A stretch of 64,000 nucleotides of DNA from Pycnopodia helianthoides (taxonomy: Eukaryota; Echinodermata; Asteroidea; Forcipulatida; Asteriidae). Under the pieces are notes generated by a model, which was not told the DNA's origin, did not search any database, and saw nothing but the letters and a program-made list of their open reading frames with translations. This document shows, one piece after another, positions 23,824 through 36,400 of the stretch. The stretch is from contig CM063249.1 of NCBI GenBank assembly GCA_032158295.1, positions 5,905,195-5,969,194 on the forward strand, read 5' to 3'. The first letter of the stretch is position 1. Each line of letters starts with the position of its first letter. The translations under genes were made by a program, and so were the position numbers.

Positions 23824-24269
23824 ACCCCAAACTTTAAGCGGATTACAACTAATTAACAGTTTGATATGAGAAAGAAACAATGGTATCTGTGCTTAATAAT
23901 TATTAAGGAGGATAATTATTCTAATAAAATATATCCGGGGTTTCATCTTTGGAATTAAAATAAATCTACTTTCATTTTTATCTTTTTAGTCACCTCATAA
24001 AGGTTTGACTTCTTCTTTTTGGGGGGTGGAGGTAGTCCCTATGTTTTCCTCTTTCAAAATAATCAGTAACGTCCAGGAAGATGCAAAAACTCCAGTATCG
24101 TCTTAGAACTTGGATGTAATTGTGTATGTCTTGGGTTTACTGATCAAATTCGAGAGGAGACATCCTTGCACATGTCAACTGAGCTTGGTTTGAGTCCAAA
24201 CAAACTCGCCCGTAGATTGGGCGCTCGTAGAAAAATTAATAACAGCCAAGATAAAACATTTTGATTTCA

Positions 24270-24464
24270 GGGCCCAATTTCATAGAGCTGCTCAAGCAGA
24301 AAATATTGCTTTAAAGATGTTCTGCTCAGCAGAAATGAGCAGGGAACCAGTCACAATTTGTACATGTGACATGGTAGTTTGGTTGGTAACCTTATTCTTG
24401 TCAGCATAATTTTGTTGTGCTTAGCTACTTTTTGTATTTAAGCAGCTCTTGTGTAATTTGGCTC
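24270..24464. mobile_element. MITE with GGGCCCAATTTCAT ends
   Basis: The left end GGGCCCAATTTCATAGAGCT and the right end, the complement of AGCAGCTCTTGTGTAATTTG, form terminal inverted repeats. Related copies are at 11691, 42210 and 42565. A fragment of the same family lies at about 30145-30280. Confidence 0.75.
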
Positions 24465-24719
24465 AGGTTTCACTACACCACGTAGTGTCTATCTCTTCCT
24501 GATGGATGCAATTAGCTCCAAGAATAGCCGGATGTTTTTTTTCACAAGTTAGTTTTAGCTCCATTGGTTACCATGATGTACGTCATTAATTATCACGAGC
24601 AGATGTTACACAGTGGTCCGCTGAATTGAATCAACATCAATATTCTCTATATGAGAAGAAGCCATTATTAAATTTAGGTCGAGCTGTCCATCGTCATCTC
24701 TCCCGAGGTTTTCTCGTCC

Positions 24720-25690
24720 CCTGACCAGGGAAACCCCAGTCACTGTCGACAAAAACTAACCCAATTGGGGCATGATATTTCTACCCTAATTGGAACCCTC
24801 GTCCCTAATGAGGAGGTCCCTAACCAGGGAAACCCCAGTCACTGTCAACCAAACTATTCCAATTGGGGCATATTTCTACCCTACTTAGAACCTTCGTCCC
24901 TAATGAGAAGGTCCCTAACCAGGGAAACCCCAGTCACCGTTAACCAAACTATCCTAATTGGGGCATATTTCTACTCTACTTAGAACCTTCGTCCCTAATG
25001 AGAAGGTCCCTAACCAGGGAAACCCCAGTCACTGTCAACTAAACTATTCCAATTGGGGCATATTTCTACCCTACTTAGAACCTTCGTCCCTAACGAGAAG
25101 GTCCCTAACCAGGGAAACCCCAGTCACCGTTAACCAAACTATCCTAATTGGGGCATATATTTATTCTCTACTTAGAACCTTCGTCCCTAATGAGAAGGTC
25201 CCTAACCAGGGAAACCCCAGTCACTGTCAACCAAACTATTCCATTTGGGGCATATTTCTACCCTACTTAGAACCTTCGTCCCTAATGAGAAGGTCCCTAA
25301 CCAGGAAAACCCCAGTCACCGTTAACCAATATCCTAATTGGGGCATATTTCTACCCTGATTGGAACCCTCTTTTCCCAATGAGGAGGTCCATAACCAGGG
25401 AAACCCCAGTCACTGTTAACCAAACTATCCCAATTGGGGCACGATATTTCTACCCTAATTGGAACCCTCGTCCCCAATGAGGAGGTCCATAACCAGGGAA
25501 ACCCCAGTCACTGTCGACAAAACTATCCTAATTGGGGCATATTTCTACCCTGATTGGAACCATTTTCCCCAGTGAGGAGGTCCATAACCAGGGAAACCCA
25601 GTCACTGTTAACCAAACTATCTCAATTGTGATATATATTTCTACCCTGTTTGGAACCCTCGTCCCCAATGAGGAGACTATAGATCTCAAT
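24720..25690 (+). repeat. Minisatellite, about 95-bp unit, about 10 copies
   Basis: Each unit contains ACCAGGGAAACCCCAGTCAC, AATTGGGGCATATTTCTACC and a CTCGTCCCTAATGAGGAGG variant. Unit starts are spaced 93-98 bp. Outer units are more diverged than the near-identical inner units at 24840-25300. Open frames across it, including one of 133 codons, only reflect the repetition. No gene is assigned. Confidence 0.9.
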
Positions 25691-28500
25691 TTTCGGCGTC
25701 CCGTTGGTTGTAGTTTCAGGCACTTCATCTAGTACCTACAACGTCACATACCGGTATTTAGCTTATCCACAATGCAGGTGGTGTTTACGGACGGACGAGG
25801 TTAAGACACACGTCACAATTTAGACAAATGAGAAAAATAGTCAGTAATTATTCAAATCTGTATAACGTAAACCAAATCTACATAAATGAATTGCTGTTGA
25901 AGAGCAGATGTTAAATTCACACCGTGTAATTATGTAAATAACAATATTTAAGTGTTTATTTAATCACAAGACAAACTGCATTAAATGGTTATCATAATTC
26001 ACCATTAGGCCTAGCTCATTCGTTAAGCTTTCTATTTAATGTGTTTATTTTTCCTTTTTTGTGAGAAAATAGAATTAGCTGTTGCAAACTGCTTACCAAC
26101 CAAAAGGACCTGTGGTATAAATGCAAAAAATAATTAATGGCCTGACGTTTCGACCCTAGCAGAGTCTTAGTTTTTTGTGTACATTGCTTTGTTTGTCTTC
26201 AAGCCATTTGCCTTGTTTAGTCTGTGGTTGTATGTTGTCTGCCAGGACATTGATGTCAAACAGCTTTTGTCGATCTAATATCTTGTATGAAGATATTGAA
26301 GATAAATGGATAAATTATATCTGTTTGGGAAAAACAAAGGTGACGAAAAAATAATGAAGGACAATTTCAACAGGTGACGTGTATGGATTGAATGTCAGCT
26401 TCAGGTGACAGACCAACAAACTTAACAGGGATAATCAGTCTGCCGAAGTGATGATTGAATATGACGAAATACTTATCAATACAATTTTACCGGGAGGCAA
26501 CTTTTTTAGGGGACATTAATATGAGAACAAATTTCGCATAAACTATCATACCCATCGTGACATTATGAAAAAGATGCACGGTTGAAATTGCTCTTCCTAC
26601 AATACAGTGTCTGACAATCATTGTTTGGGTGACGACAATACATTGTTTGACAATCATTGTTTGGGTGACGACAATACATTGTCTGCAATCATTGTTTGGG
26701 TGACGACAATACATTGTTTGACAATCATTGTTTGGGTGACTACAATACATTGTCTGGACAATCATTGTTTGGGTGACGACAATACATTGTCTGACAATCA
26801 TTGTTTGGGTGACTACAATACTTGTCTGCAATCATTGTTTGGGTGACGACACTAATTGTTTGACAATCATTGTTTGGGTGACTACAATACATTGTCTGAC
26901 AATCATTGTTTGGGTGACGACAATACATTGTCTGCAATCATTGTTTGGGTGGCTACAATACATTGTCTGACCATCATTGTTTGGGTGACGACAATACATT
27001 GTCTGACAATCATTGTTTGGGTGACTACAATACATTGTCTGACAATCATTGTTTGGGTGACGACAATACATTGTCTGCAATCATTGTTTGGGTGGCTACA
27101 ATACATTGTCTGACCATCATTGTTTGGGTGACGACAATACATTGTCTGACAATCATTGTTTGGGTGACGACAATACATTGTCTGCAATCATTGTTTGGGT
27201 GGCTACAATACATTGTCTGACCATCATTGTTTGGGTGACGACAATACATTGTCTGACCATCATTGTTCGAGTGACACAAACTCGAATAACTGGACTCGTC
27301 AACTAAACTGTTTTATTTTACTGATTGGTATTTCAGAATTTGATATAATCGTTTTATTTGCACATAATTAAAACATAATTTATGTCAGAAAACAATTCAT
27401 AGGTTAAATGGAATCTTGTAATTAATTTGTGATTGTCAATACTCAATATATACACACAATAACCATTCGTTTGTTAATTTTCTTTTTTAAATAAGGAAGA
27501 AAACAATTCCACATATATTAAAACTACCAATTTGCATATCCATGCTAACAAAGACAAATAAAGACTAAAACCAACCCTTGTCAACAACATTGTATCCAAT
27601 TTTGCATCATTAAAATGTTTAATTTTCACCAGTGGATAGGTTGTCCGTCAGTGCATTTACTGATTTCCTCTCAGCATCGTGGTTGAAAACAATGCTACTG
27701 TTTCTTACCTCGAAAGTAGGGTGAAGAAAGACAACAAAACAAATGTCTGTAAATCGAATATCACAATGAGCAATAATTTGGGGGACTGTCATTCTCGCGG
27801 TTTTTTTTTGTATATGTGTTTCTTGAAAATTTTACGGTTTGGATAATACACCCGTCCAATTTATTGTGGCATTCCTTTAGATATAGCATAACCTTTTCTC
27901 AATAGCAGTAATAACTTTTTAACGAGGTCCATTTTGCAATCTACAATCAATATCCTTAACGAGGCATCTCTAATTGCACCCATAAACTTTGAAAAGAATC
28001 CCAAACGCCTGTACCGAGACCAGTCGTGATCCAATTCCTTGTCAGTGGAATTTTAAAAAAGAGAAAAGAACAAATCCATTCATTGATTGCACATGGGAGT
28101 CATCAGCCTGTTCGGTACTCGACCGTACATCAGATGTTACCCCACTTAAAATACATCATCAAACCTTTATTACATTTCAATGGATTTATCAAAAAACAAC
28201 TCCAGTTTTGCTTCCGAAAGAAACTGTAATGCCTCGGTAAAGACTGTGTGTTTTTCTCCAATACAGTAGTTTTTGTTTACAGACATCGCCCGCAATGTTG
28301 ATAGGAGGGCCATGAGTTTGACAGAGTTGTAAACAAGTATGACGTCACATTGGCGTCATATCTCATCCAAAAGGCTTGTCTTTACTAATTCCACTGGTTG
28401 TGTATACGGTGTTAGGTTTGTTTGTTTGTTTGTGGCCTGTTTTCTTCTGATGCTAGTACATAGTAATTTAGGTCCAGGCAAATCGTCAAAAATATCAACA
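25691..28500. other. Intergenic AT-rich region around the second minisatellite
   Basis: Apart from the array at 26605-27280, nothing recognisable was seen. There is no conserved protein motif on either strand. Confidence 0.5.
26605..27280 (+). repeat. Minisatellite, 35-36-bp unit, about 19 copies
   Basis: The unit is about GACAATCATTGTTTGGGTGA followed by CGACAATACATTGTCT. GACAAT at one end and ATTGTC at the other give each unit dyad symmetry. Variants GACGAC, GACTAC and GGCTAC recur in order, showing a higher-order repeat in the right half (26940-27270). Long open frames on both strands are repeat artefacts. Confidence 0.9.
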
Positions 28501-28894
28501 TTAAAGGAACATTACAGAATTGGTAAGAAAAAAACTTGCAAAATATACTTTTTGATCACAGATTTACATAAAACTTACACGGTCTAATGATGACGATAGT
28601 AGAAAACATCCCTTGAAATATTTCTCTCTGAAATGCCATATTTGATGAGAAATGAATGAACTAATTTTCTGTTTGGAGTTTATCGCTCAGTGAGCTTTTT
28701 ATTCATTTGTTGAATCTATATGATTTCATACAAATGTGTAATCGGTTTTTCACTATTTTCTTGTGACCCAGATATCCGATCGATCTCAAACTTCCACAGG
28801 TTTGTCAGTTTACGTATATGGTGGATTGCATAAAGTGCTTACACTGCCAGCAACTGTTTTGTTAGCAAAAACCATCTCTGTAATGTTCCTTTAA
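28501..28894 (+). mobile_element. TTAA-flanked MITE, copy 4
   Basis: A full-length 394-bp copy with TTAA at both ends and the AGGAACATTACAG inverted termini. It lies in intergenic DNA between the carboxypeptidase array and the WSCD-type gene. Confidence 0.9.
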
Positions 28895-30509
28895 ATAACG
28901 AGACTTCTCTGTTTTCCTTATTTCCATACGAGACGATCAGTAAAGTCTTCCCACGATCATTCCATCATACGATGAAGTATTTACAATCTCGTGAGATTAT
29001 GGATTATTATTAGCGAAAGTATTTTCACCCAACATGGAGCTAAAATCAAAATCCATATGAAAACACCAGTGTCCAGTGAGATAGTACCGAGGGCTTACTT
29101 TAAATTTTACGAGTGGAATACAGTTTCGTACCCCGTCCCGTACTCTACTTGATGAAACGCAATAATTACTAGAGTTGTGATTTCCTCTCTATACGTGAAC
29201 CATCAGCGTAATTGCTTAAATTCCCCCGGGCCCACCCTATGGGCTTCACAAACAGATTACGTGGACGCGGCTATTCCGAATCCAGAGGGGGATATTCAAT
29301 ATGTTGTCATTATGTTAATTTAAATTTTTTTTAAACCAACATCAGTCATCGTATGAATTTTCTGCACAGATCATCCATATCTATTGTCACAACACTATAT
29401 CGTATAATAATAACAAATGGGTTTTTGAAAGTCAGACAGAGCTGCAACTGATGTCAGAGTTTCCCCCAAAAAAGGCCCCTTAGGAATACCGATGTATTCG
29501 TATGATGTTCCCTTTGCATGGCTCCCTGTTTACACAATTACTACCGATATGGTATTTTCACTTTCCATTCCACAGAAGGGACCAGACTAAAAATAGCATT
29601 TTTCCTTAAACATAAAAAATATTTTAAAAAATGAAGAAAAAAAAACAACAACAAACAAATAAATAAACAAACAAAATGGTCGCACCGTGCTAAAGGTCAA
29701 TGCAATCAAGACAAGACGGTTTAAACTGCTGTTGTTCAATTCAGTAATCTCTATTTAAAAAAAATGAAGACGAATTGAATCAATATTACATTTACACGAG
29801 GCCCCGCCAGTCAAACATCGTGTCTGGAACTAAAACCACGACCGCACGGAAGAGCAACCTATCAAGTAAATTAAATAAGATACCAAGTAGATTATAATGA
29901 CACACTGTTAAAGATATATCGTCCGTTTCGAAAGTACCCTTGGAACCAACAGTTCTTAAGTATTTCTAATTTGGTAAAATCAAAAACTGAAATAATCTAA
30001 ATACTTCAATGTTAAGTACATGTCGTCAGAAGTATGGCATTGGTATTGAATAGCTGGTTGAGATCCAATAAATGACAAGCGTCATATTTAACTAATGACC
30101 CATTTTAATGAAGCCAGTTTTAATGAAGTTCGTAAAGACGCTTACAATTAAACATTTGCTGAGCACAGAAAAAATGCTGCTTAACGAAAACAGGTTACCA
30201 ACCAAATTACTACATGAAGTGTTTATCACTGGTCCCCTGTTTTGCTCAGCATGATAATTATTAAACTGGGCCCTTTCAAGAGAAGAGTGTTCCATAGGTG
30301 GGAAAATGTTGCAACGAAAACTGTTATCAAATTACCTGGTTGTTAAGGACAGTGTAACATTTGTGTTTTCTTCATTTAAAAAAAACTGCTTAAAATAGCA
30401 AGTTTTTTTTTTTTAAGTTGACATAATTATTTTATATTAAACCTCGGTTTGTTTAAATGTTACAATTAAAACATAATTCAATAACAATGATCTATTCAAA
30501 AACTCGATG

Positions 30510-30655
30510 TAAATTACAACAATTGAATTATGCAAATATCAATTGTAAATTACAACGATTGATTTGTGCAAGTATCAATTGTAAATTACAACGATTGATT
30601 TATGCAAGTATCAATTATTGTAAATTACAACGATTGATTTATGCAAATATCAAGT
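30510..30655 (+). repeat. Tandem repeat, about 36-bp unit, 4 copies
   Basis: The unit is approximately GTAAATTACAACGATTGATT followed by TATGCAAGTATCAATT. It is AT-rich and not coding. Confidence 0.85.
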
Positions 30656-30910
30656 GAAAGACTGGCGGAAAACTTTACCATTTTTAAAAACCACAAATTA
30701 AAGTTTCATCCTAAAAAAAATGCATAGCACTTTCCTCGGTATTTTTACGATTATGCATCTAAATATGATATTTGATCCATGTTTGAATATTCAGCAGAAC
30801 ATGTTTGAATATTCAGCAGTACTTGAGTAATAGTTCAAAGGTATTCGTATATCAGCCAGCAAAGTTTTCAGCTAAAAAGTTGACTACAAAACTAACATAT
30901 AGGCCTATTC

Positions 30911-31259
30911 AGCTGGATGTACAACAGTGGTAAAAGACCAGTATCTGCACTTAGTATGAGACCCAACATATACATGAAATAACAAACCTGTAAAGAGTTG
31001 AGCTCAATCTGTCTTCGGAGTCATGAGAAAACAGTGAACACCCCCATTTTATGTTTTCACTGTTTTCAAACATCGGATTTTGGACATGCGGAATAAAGAC
31101 TAATTGCTTTACTCATTTCCTAAAAACTTGAGCATTTCAAGCAAAAACTATCTCAAGGGAAGTTTTCCACCATGACCATGTTTATACAATGTAAGTTATC
31201 TGCAAATCTGTGAACATACATATTTTTTTAATCTTACCAATTTTGTACACATCCTTTAA
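30911..31259 (-). mobile_element. Diverged TTAA-type MITE
   Basis: The right end reads ACCAATTTTGTACACATCCT then TTAA; the left end GGATGTACAACAGTGGTAA is its diverged complement. The interior AACAAACCTGTAAAG and GAGCTCAATCTG followed by CATGAGAAAACAGTGAA is the reverse of the body shared by the other TTAA families. Confidence 0.6.
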
Positions 31260-33092
31260 ATATTGTGGGTACGTTGAGAAGTCCTGGGGATCAACTCTGC
31301 TTCACAATACAAACGAGGACACCACTCTTGTTGCAATTACTGTCACATTTTGTTGATGTTCCAATGTTTATGGAAACGGATTTTTATCACTTCCCTTTAA
31401 TCATGGAAGAAGAAATAGCTTTAATGCACAAAATAAGAAGCGTGATTGAATTCTTCTGTGATACCCGTCTAAAGCCAATGATAGACCCACGGGCTCTAAC
31501 GGTTCATGACTACCAGGTCGATCCGTGGTCGTCGGTGATTTGATATTCAGGCAGCACTCCACGTTTAGTGAAAAAAAATCCTATTTGATTTATGTCACAC
31601 CATCAAAAATGCTTTCTACGAATTTCGACGTGCAAGACGCAGGCCGTGCAAGAATGCGGGGATAATAGCTGTGGCACTCGGAACTAAGCACTGCAAGGAA
31701 GAATATTTATGGCTATATTCTTAATGAACACACTTAGGAGTGGTATATTAGCCTTGTACAAATGGAAAACCAGACTGTTTAGTCGACGGAAACTGATAAA
31801 TTTTAATATTTCTTTGCTCGTAAATTATTGCTAGGAGGATGGTCTCTTTCGTTTTAACATACCACAGAGATGATTGAGGAAGCGAGCTTTGACTAAAAGG
31901 CGTGTTTTGCTGGCGTTTTTTCTTTTTGGGGGGGATCAGACTTTGCATTAAGCTGCATTTGCTGGGGGATCAACAAGATTGAACTGTAATTAAAGTCATT
32001 CATTGTAAGAAGGAATGTAATATGACGCAGCTGTAACATGGAATGGAAGAAATGTACGACATGGTGTATTATTAATCTCTAATGGAATGCCTGACAATTC
32101 CAGGAAAATGTACACATAAGTATGTGTTTAAGTATAGGTTATCTCATCCAAACCAGTCCTCTGTAAATTACAAACAAATCAATCGTGTTTACGAAACAAA
32201 ATGGTACATTTAGTATCAAACTGCCAGATATTGGCAAAAAACCCACGGCTATCAAGAGTGGGTTCCAAAGAATATTTATACGTCATTCATGAACTACAAA
32301 ATAATACAAATGTTATCTCATTTACATTTTGTGCAATTTTTGAGGATTTAAAATTCAGCTGTAGAGTTTGTGATCAACAGATAAAAGCTAAGATAGAACT
32401 TTCAGCAAGTTTGTTCTTTCACACACAAGAAATGTCTTAAAGAAAGTAACACGATAACCAAGCATTATAACAACATCTCCATATCTACTGGAAGTACTGT
32501 ATGAGAACAAGCTATCAGCAAGGGGCATCTCTAGGCGTAGAGGGAGCTCTGAGACAGACTTGTATTTTTCCACTGCGCACAGCGTTGAACGCGCAACTCT
32601 TTTGTAGAACAACGCCCCCAACGGCTTCGCGTAGATCCTGAATACAATCGTGATCAAAACGGTTGTTCCACTGGCAGGCATTTTTATAGTTGAATCAAAG
32701 TTTTCCCATCGCTAGACACGGAAGAAATGTTTGGAATTGGAACAATTCTTGCAGGGTAAACTTGGACTATGCATGAACACATCGTACGGCTCCCTCATCA
32801 CACAAAAATAAGTCGCTATCCGCAAAGCGTCCATTGGAGCAGCTAGTTTGCTGTGCTATTCATAGCTCTATTGTATTCCTAAACCGAGGCTAGGCGTGAA
32901 AAGTAGTGTGACATTGTTTTACATTCGTATTGAATAGTGTTGATGTAAACACGAAAACCGTAGTGTGGCTGTGTTGTATTAACACACGTCCCATCGTCCA
33001 TCACTGCCGACTTACCATCATAAATATATCTGTATTCCATTGTTATTAAATATGCAAGAATATACAAACATCCCCACAATAGTTCCTCCTTC

Positions 33093-33460
33093 TCAGAGCT
33101 CTATTCTAGGATCATAGTCCTTGGGAAGTCCAGTGCAGTTCCTGAGTTTAAGCGCCATGGAAACAGTCTTCAAGGAGAGATCGACCATCTCTTTCATTTC
33201 CTCCGTGTAAGGGTCGAAGGTCGATGGACTTTTGGGCTTCCCTGACCTCTTGAACTTTCCCAGGGGGCTGCTGAGGACACACAGAAGCCTCTCCTCGTCC
33301 ACTGGTACTTGAAGAAACTTCACCACTCTTTTAAGATTATCATAAAGGTTTGTTTGTAAATCTTCGTAGTAAACCACGTGCACTCTTTTGCTGTACTGGA
33401 TGAAATTCACGGCAATGTTGGCCCAAGTCCTGGATTTGCCCGTTACAAAAGCCGTCCATT
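33093..33460 (-). CDS. WSCD: WSCD-type gene, last coding exon
   Basis: The acceptor AG at 33461-33462 starts AA TGG, completing a Glu codon from the previous exon. The exon encodes EWTAFVTGKSRTW, then VHVVYYEDLQTNLYDNLKRV, EERLLCVL, FKRSGKPKSP and DPYTEEM, ending at TGA 33093-33095. These blocks are the conserved C-terminal third of WSCD sulfotransferases. Confidence 0.93.
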
Positions 33461-36400
33461 CTGCGTGGGATGATGCAACAAAATATAATTGAAATACAAT
33501 TTTTCCAACTGTCATTGATTCTTGAGAAATAAAATCAGAATATGAGAGAATTTCAGGTGTAAAAAAATAAAATAAAAAATGGCTGAAGCCATCGGACACT
33601 TTATCAAGTGTCCGTTTTTAATCAAACAGTCAGTACTCCGTTAACTTTGTTTTCATCTAAAAAGTTCCTCAACTACACCTAGACCCAAATAGCAAGCCAA
33701 CTGTCTTGTTACCATCATTCCCCCCCCCCCCACTAAAAAAACAATCTATTAATGACCAGCTCTCCCGGACTTTTGGCGTAAGAATTGTACAGCAATAACT
33801 TAGCCTTAGACCTAATGGCCACAACAGGGTGAAACGAACCATGTGTTATAATAATAAGATTGCTTCTTCTCTAGACTTGTACATGGCCTGCACTGCCCTG
33901 GTTTTTATTTGGAAAACTGATTATTTTGATAATTGTTTGCGCGATTTAAAAGTGATTGTGTTCTCCACAAAAAAAAGAAGTATTACACGCTAATATCAAA
34001 ACGGACACTTGAAAAGTATCCGAGGGTGTAGGCGTGTGATCTTGTTTTGTGACGGTGTCACGCAGGGTTTTAATTGTGCCTAACGTTCGACGACACACAA
34101 TACGTCCAAACACTGTTGTTGTGGATAGAAGTTACCATTGACCCAACACGGAACGCTTCGACCTTTCTTTACAGGTGGCACTCTGCGTTTTAAAGTGAAA
34201 AACAATGAACCCTGATCACATTGGCTGGAAATTAAAGTCACACCTATTGTGCTCAAGTTGTTACACTGTAAGGTGTGACGTCATTCTCACGCAGACGTAA
34301 ACGTTTCAACTTCATTTAAAAGACAGGTTTAAGAGACCTTTTTGTGGATGCAACTCACACTATTAATTATAATCGATAACAGTTTTAACGGCTACATACT
34401 ATACTGAAAGCAATTTGATGCCTAGTCTTTGGTCAAGACTTCACCAGCATTTTTCTTTCATTTTCTATAACATTTTACAGGAAGACACATTGACATCATT
34501 CATATTCATTGCCATCGATTTGCCTCTGGGCCTCACCTGTCCCCTTTGTGTACTGAGCTTCCGGTGCAAAGCCAACATGGCCGCCGAACTTCCGGTTGTG
34601 TTCGGAGATGATGGCTTTGTAGGGATTCCTGATGATGAGGATTGCGGCTTCGAATTGGCGGACGTGTTTCTCATCGAAGCGGTGTGTTTTGACGCCTATC
34701 GTGTTCCCCTTTGTCCATTTCTCCCGCTCTCCCATGAACCCTGCAGTGCATTGCAGAGCCAAGTGAAAAACAAACATGCGATAGTTAATGTTCAATGACT
34801 GTGACGTTCCAGGGGGTTTGGATATAAGTTGATGAGCGATAAGTACGGGGCACGGGATTGACACAAGTGCCTTATTTTTAAGGCAGGGTAAAGCAGCATT
34901 CGCGTTGTACGCATTAAACGAGGTAACTTTATCGGTATGGTACGATTGTTAATTCAATAATGCCGAAGTTAACAGAGTTGTTTCTTTCCACTTTTGCATG
35001 TACAATGTCTCCTCAATGCAAAATAATGTACTTTTACTACATTTTACTTTAAATAACGAACACTTTTGTATAAAGTTAACAACCAAATAATGTCACTGTT
35101 CTTAAAATACTACAGAGCATCATGTTTGTTTCAAAGACCCCCCTTTTCGAAAAAAACTTCTGATAATAAATTAAACTAAAAAAACAAAAAAACGACACTT
35201 TCCACTGAACAGCATTTTTATGGCGTTTAAAAAACCGTCGTCATTCTAATTTTCATTTGTAATTAGCAAGTCTAACTTTGCTAGTTATATATTGAGCCTG
35301 GGTGACACATGCAGTGTGAAGCGAACCAGGATGGCCAAGTTTGCACAAGCACCATTTTTGTTATCGACTAGTGACTGGTGCTAACTGGTACTCATGTGTT
35401 TGGGTACCGGGCAATATTAACATCCATCCAGTTCACAAATGGTCCTCCTGCAAACTTGGTCATCTCTAACCCTCCTACTCTCAGTGACTCTTGGCAACAT
35501 TTTCCAGTGAGTTGACCAACCATTTGAAACCATTCGACTGCCAAGGTTGTGTACGGTGGCGCAACTGTGCGCAGAACTAATTCTGTGTACTGTGTACAAT
35601 GCATTCCCTCATGGTATCATATTGCAGGCTAGCATAGTTTATCTATCATTAAAAAACCACAGTGAATGGTATTGAATGGTAGACAGCAAGTAGATTTACC
35701 AACCTTGTTTAAAGAGAACACCGTCATTATAAAAACTACCCGTGTAGACACCAGTTGCCCTCTCTATAAGGTAACGCACCCAAGTATTACCGGAACCAGG
35801 GAAACTTGATATTGCCACCAACGGCATGGTACCATCAGGTTTCAGAGTGATGTTACCATTGCAACGTGCGTCTAGAATTAGAAAAGAGATCGGGACCAGT
35901 GAAAAATTAATATTTAATAGCATGATATCATCAGGATTCAAAGTGTGTCCGCCACAGTAATATATGTACCTTGGTGTCGCCAAGTTCAAAAAATCATTAC
36001 TAAGTATCATTCTCAAGTCTTTTTGCTTACGTTTGACGTGAAACTGTGCCAACCAGGCCACATAAACGGCGCCATTCATACCGCCCTCACTAAATGGACA
36101 CATAATTACAACAAGGCCTATAGACCTTTTTTTTGCAACGTCACATCCCAGTTTTTTGCCAACCAAGGTTGGAAAACTATGGGAAGCCATAAATGCAAAG
36201 CAAAAACGGATAGCCATATTTTGTACATTAATACACAAATGTTCAAAAATAGTGTCGAATTTGTTGGAAACAAAGCAAACAATCATAAGATGTAAAAAAA
36301 TATATATATATATATTGAAAGTTTGCAGAAATGTTGAATTTGGTCACAACATCTCTACCTGCGATTGAATGTTTTGCTAACATTCGGCCCTCCATGCCAA

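Larger units (their letters stand above)
28895..33092. other. Intergenic region, includes the unassigned 3' UTR of the WSCD-type gene
   Basis: Holds a 36-bp tandem repeat (30510-30655), a probable TTAA MITE (30911-31259) and no recognised coding sequence. The 3' UTR of the minus-strand gene ending at 33093 must begin here. No clear AATAAA near the stop was found. Confidence 0.5.

Noticed and set aside
24958..25359. 133-codon open frame on the plus strand
   Set aside because: It lies wholly in the 95-bp minisatellite and its protein repeats with the array; no initiation context or domain.
24720..27280. CRISPR-like array
   Set aside because: Units are tandem without unique spacers, and the genome is eukaryotic.
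26487..27306. Several overlapping 65-114-codon frames on both strands
   Set aside because: They come from the 36-bp tandem repeat, whose unit length is often a multiple of three, leaving frames open on both strands.
31265..31543. 92-codon plus-strand frame (MEEEIALMHKIRSVIEF region)
   Set aside because: It looks protein-like in composition but shows no recognised motif, no splice partners and sits just past a MITE; not enough to call a gene.
34415..34798. 127-codon plus-strand frame
   Set aside because: It is antisense to the WSCD-type sulfotransferase exon at 34537-34740, which has clear homology and splice sites.
35692..35698. Alternative donor GTAAAT after the PAPS-loop exon
   Set aside because: Using it would shift the frame against the next exon; the donor at 35702-35703 keeps GFMGEREKW in frame as in WSCD proteins.
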